Shown here in pieces: positions 63,434 through 64,000 of a stretch of 64,000 bases of DNA; the stretch's first letter is position 1; each line of letters starts with the position of its first letter. The DNA comes from Arthrobacter sp. AQ5-06 (GTDB lineage Bacteria > Actinomycetota > Actinomycetes > Actinomycetales > Micrococcaceae): contig NZ_QMKP01000005.1 in NCBI RefSeq assembly GCF_003287955.1, positions 124,001 to 188,000 on the forward strand, written 5' to 3'. The translations under genes and the position numbers were made by a program. The notes below the pieces were generated by a model that saw nothing but the letters and a program-made list of their open reading frames with translations, was not told the DNA's origin and ran no database searches.

Positions 63434-64000
63434 ACCTGCCCGATGTCATCCTGATCACCGGAACGGACACCGGCGTCGGCAAGACCATCACGACGGCGGC
63501 CCTCGCCGCCGCCCTCCACGAAACAGGGCGTAGCGTCGCGGTTTACAAACCGTGCCAGTCAGGAGCCGCCGCCGGCGATTCCGACACTGCCGAAATTGTC
63601 CGGCTCGCCGGCAACGTGACAGCAGAAACCGGAGTGGTTCTGCAGGAGCCATTGGCGCCAGTGGCAGCGGCCTCCATCGACGGAACGCCGCTCCCCAGGG
63701 TGGCTGCGCACGCCGGGAGGGTCCGCGAGCTCGCCGCGTCCCACGACCACGTCCTGGTTGAGGGCGCAGGCGGCCTGCTGGTGGAGCTGGATTCCGACGG
63801 CTGCACGATGGCGGACCTCGGATCGTTTCTGGCAGCGGCATTTGTGCTCGTCGCCCGGCCGGACCTCGGTACCCTGAACCACACCGCGCTGACCCTCGAA
63901 GCGCTGCAAACGCGGGACCTTCAGGTCCTCGGCGTAGTGCTGGGAAGCTGGCCTGGCAGCCCCGACGTCGTACACCACAGCAACCGACAGGCGCTCGGAT
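63430..64000 (+). CDS. bioD: Dethiobiotin synthase, C-terminus cut by window edge
   Basis: The first 190 residues are present. P-loop ILITGTDTGVGKTITTA, then YKPCQSGAAAGD and VEGAGGLLVELD, typical of BioD. It closes the ureido ring to give dethiobiotin from diaminopelargonate, CO2 and ATP. Overlaps bioF by four bases. The rest of the operon, including any pimeloyl-supply gene, lies beyond the window. Confidence 0.94.
   Translation, partial: MNLPDVILITGTDTGVGKTITTAALAAALHETGRSVAVYKPCQSGAAAGDSDTAEIVRLAGNVTAETGVVLQEPLAPVAAASIDGTPLPRVAAHAGRVRELAASHDHVLVEGAGGLLVELDSDGCTMADLGSFLAAAFVLVARPDLGTLNHTALTLEALQTRDLQVLGVVLGSWPGSPDVVHHSNRQALG

Overview
The window looks like chromosomal DNA of a high-GC actinobacterium of the Micrococcaceae, most likely Arthrobacter, Pseudarthrobacter or a close relative. 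The signs are GC-rich codon use with many GTG starts, an Lsr2 protein, frequent leaderless starts (a TANNNT box 5-7 nt before ATG or GTG), a bioB-bsaP-bioA-bioF-bioD operon, and a gene order matching a known actinobacterial backbone. From radA to ppa (about 17.7-57.7 kb) the order radA, disA, membrane protein, mutY, clpC, lsr2, lysS, panC, DUF2520, PH/DUF3180 genes, folK-folB-folP-folE, ftsH, hpt, tilS, DUF2342 protease, dacB, ppa is the same as in Mycobacterium tuberculosis (Rv3585 to Rv3628), with lineage-specific insertions.

Region by region. 0-5 kb: a minus-strand catabolic cluster with a carbohydrate-type ABC importer (binding lipoprotein and two permeases), a histidinol-dehydrogenase-family enzyme and a nitrilase-family hydrolase. 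Two near-identical palindromes containing TATACGTATG sit at its promoters. 4.9-9.1 kb: a graveyard of broken genes (cysteine hydrolase, SRPBCC protein, LacI regulator, GH51 C-terminus, ABC ATPase) around two intact genes, an HhH-GPD repair protein and a GAF-ANTAR regulator, then tRNA-Lys. 9.3-16.3 kb: phosphate uptake, with a DUF47-Pit pair convergent with pstSCAB. 16.4-27.5 kb: a FUSC-type membrane protein, radA, a stand-alone ketoacyl synthase with prfC, disA, mutY and small membrane or lipoprotein genes. 27.5-33.3 kb: PTS-dependent dihydroxyacetone kinase (dhaKLM), a GNAT acetyltransferase and clpC. 33.4-42.3 kb: lsr2, lysS with a small membrane protein, then an insertion with three tandem alpha/beta hydrolases and a TetR/DHA2-exporter pair. 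42.3-57.7 kb: panC, folate synthesis genes, ftsH, hpt, tilS, dacB and ppa. 57.7-64 kb: a dead IS5-like element with intact ends, an unknown gene, and the biotin operon, cut at the end of the window inside bioD.

How the parts fit: PstSCAB and Pit are high- and low-affinity phosphate systems. FolE, FolP, FolB and FolK supply folate, PanC supplies pantothenate, and BioB-BsaP-BioA-BioF-BioD supplies biotin. FtsH and ClpC handle protein quality control. RadA, DisA, MutY and the HhH-GPD protein are genome-maintenance genes.

Most distinctive: long near-perfect intergenic palindromes and a dispersed repeat ending in GCGCGAAC; an IS inserted exactly at the ppa stop codon, with the CTAG duplication restoring that stop; and the block of decaying genes. 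No CRISPR array, prophage or defence island is visible. All readings come from the sequence by eye; no database search was run.
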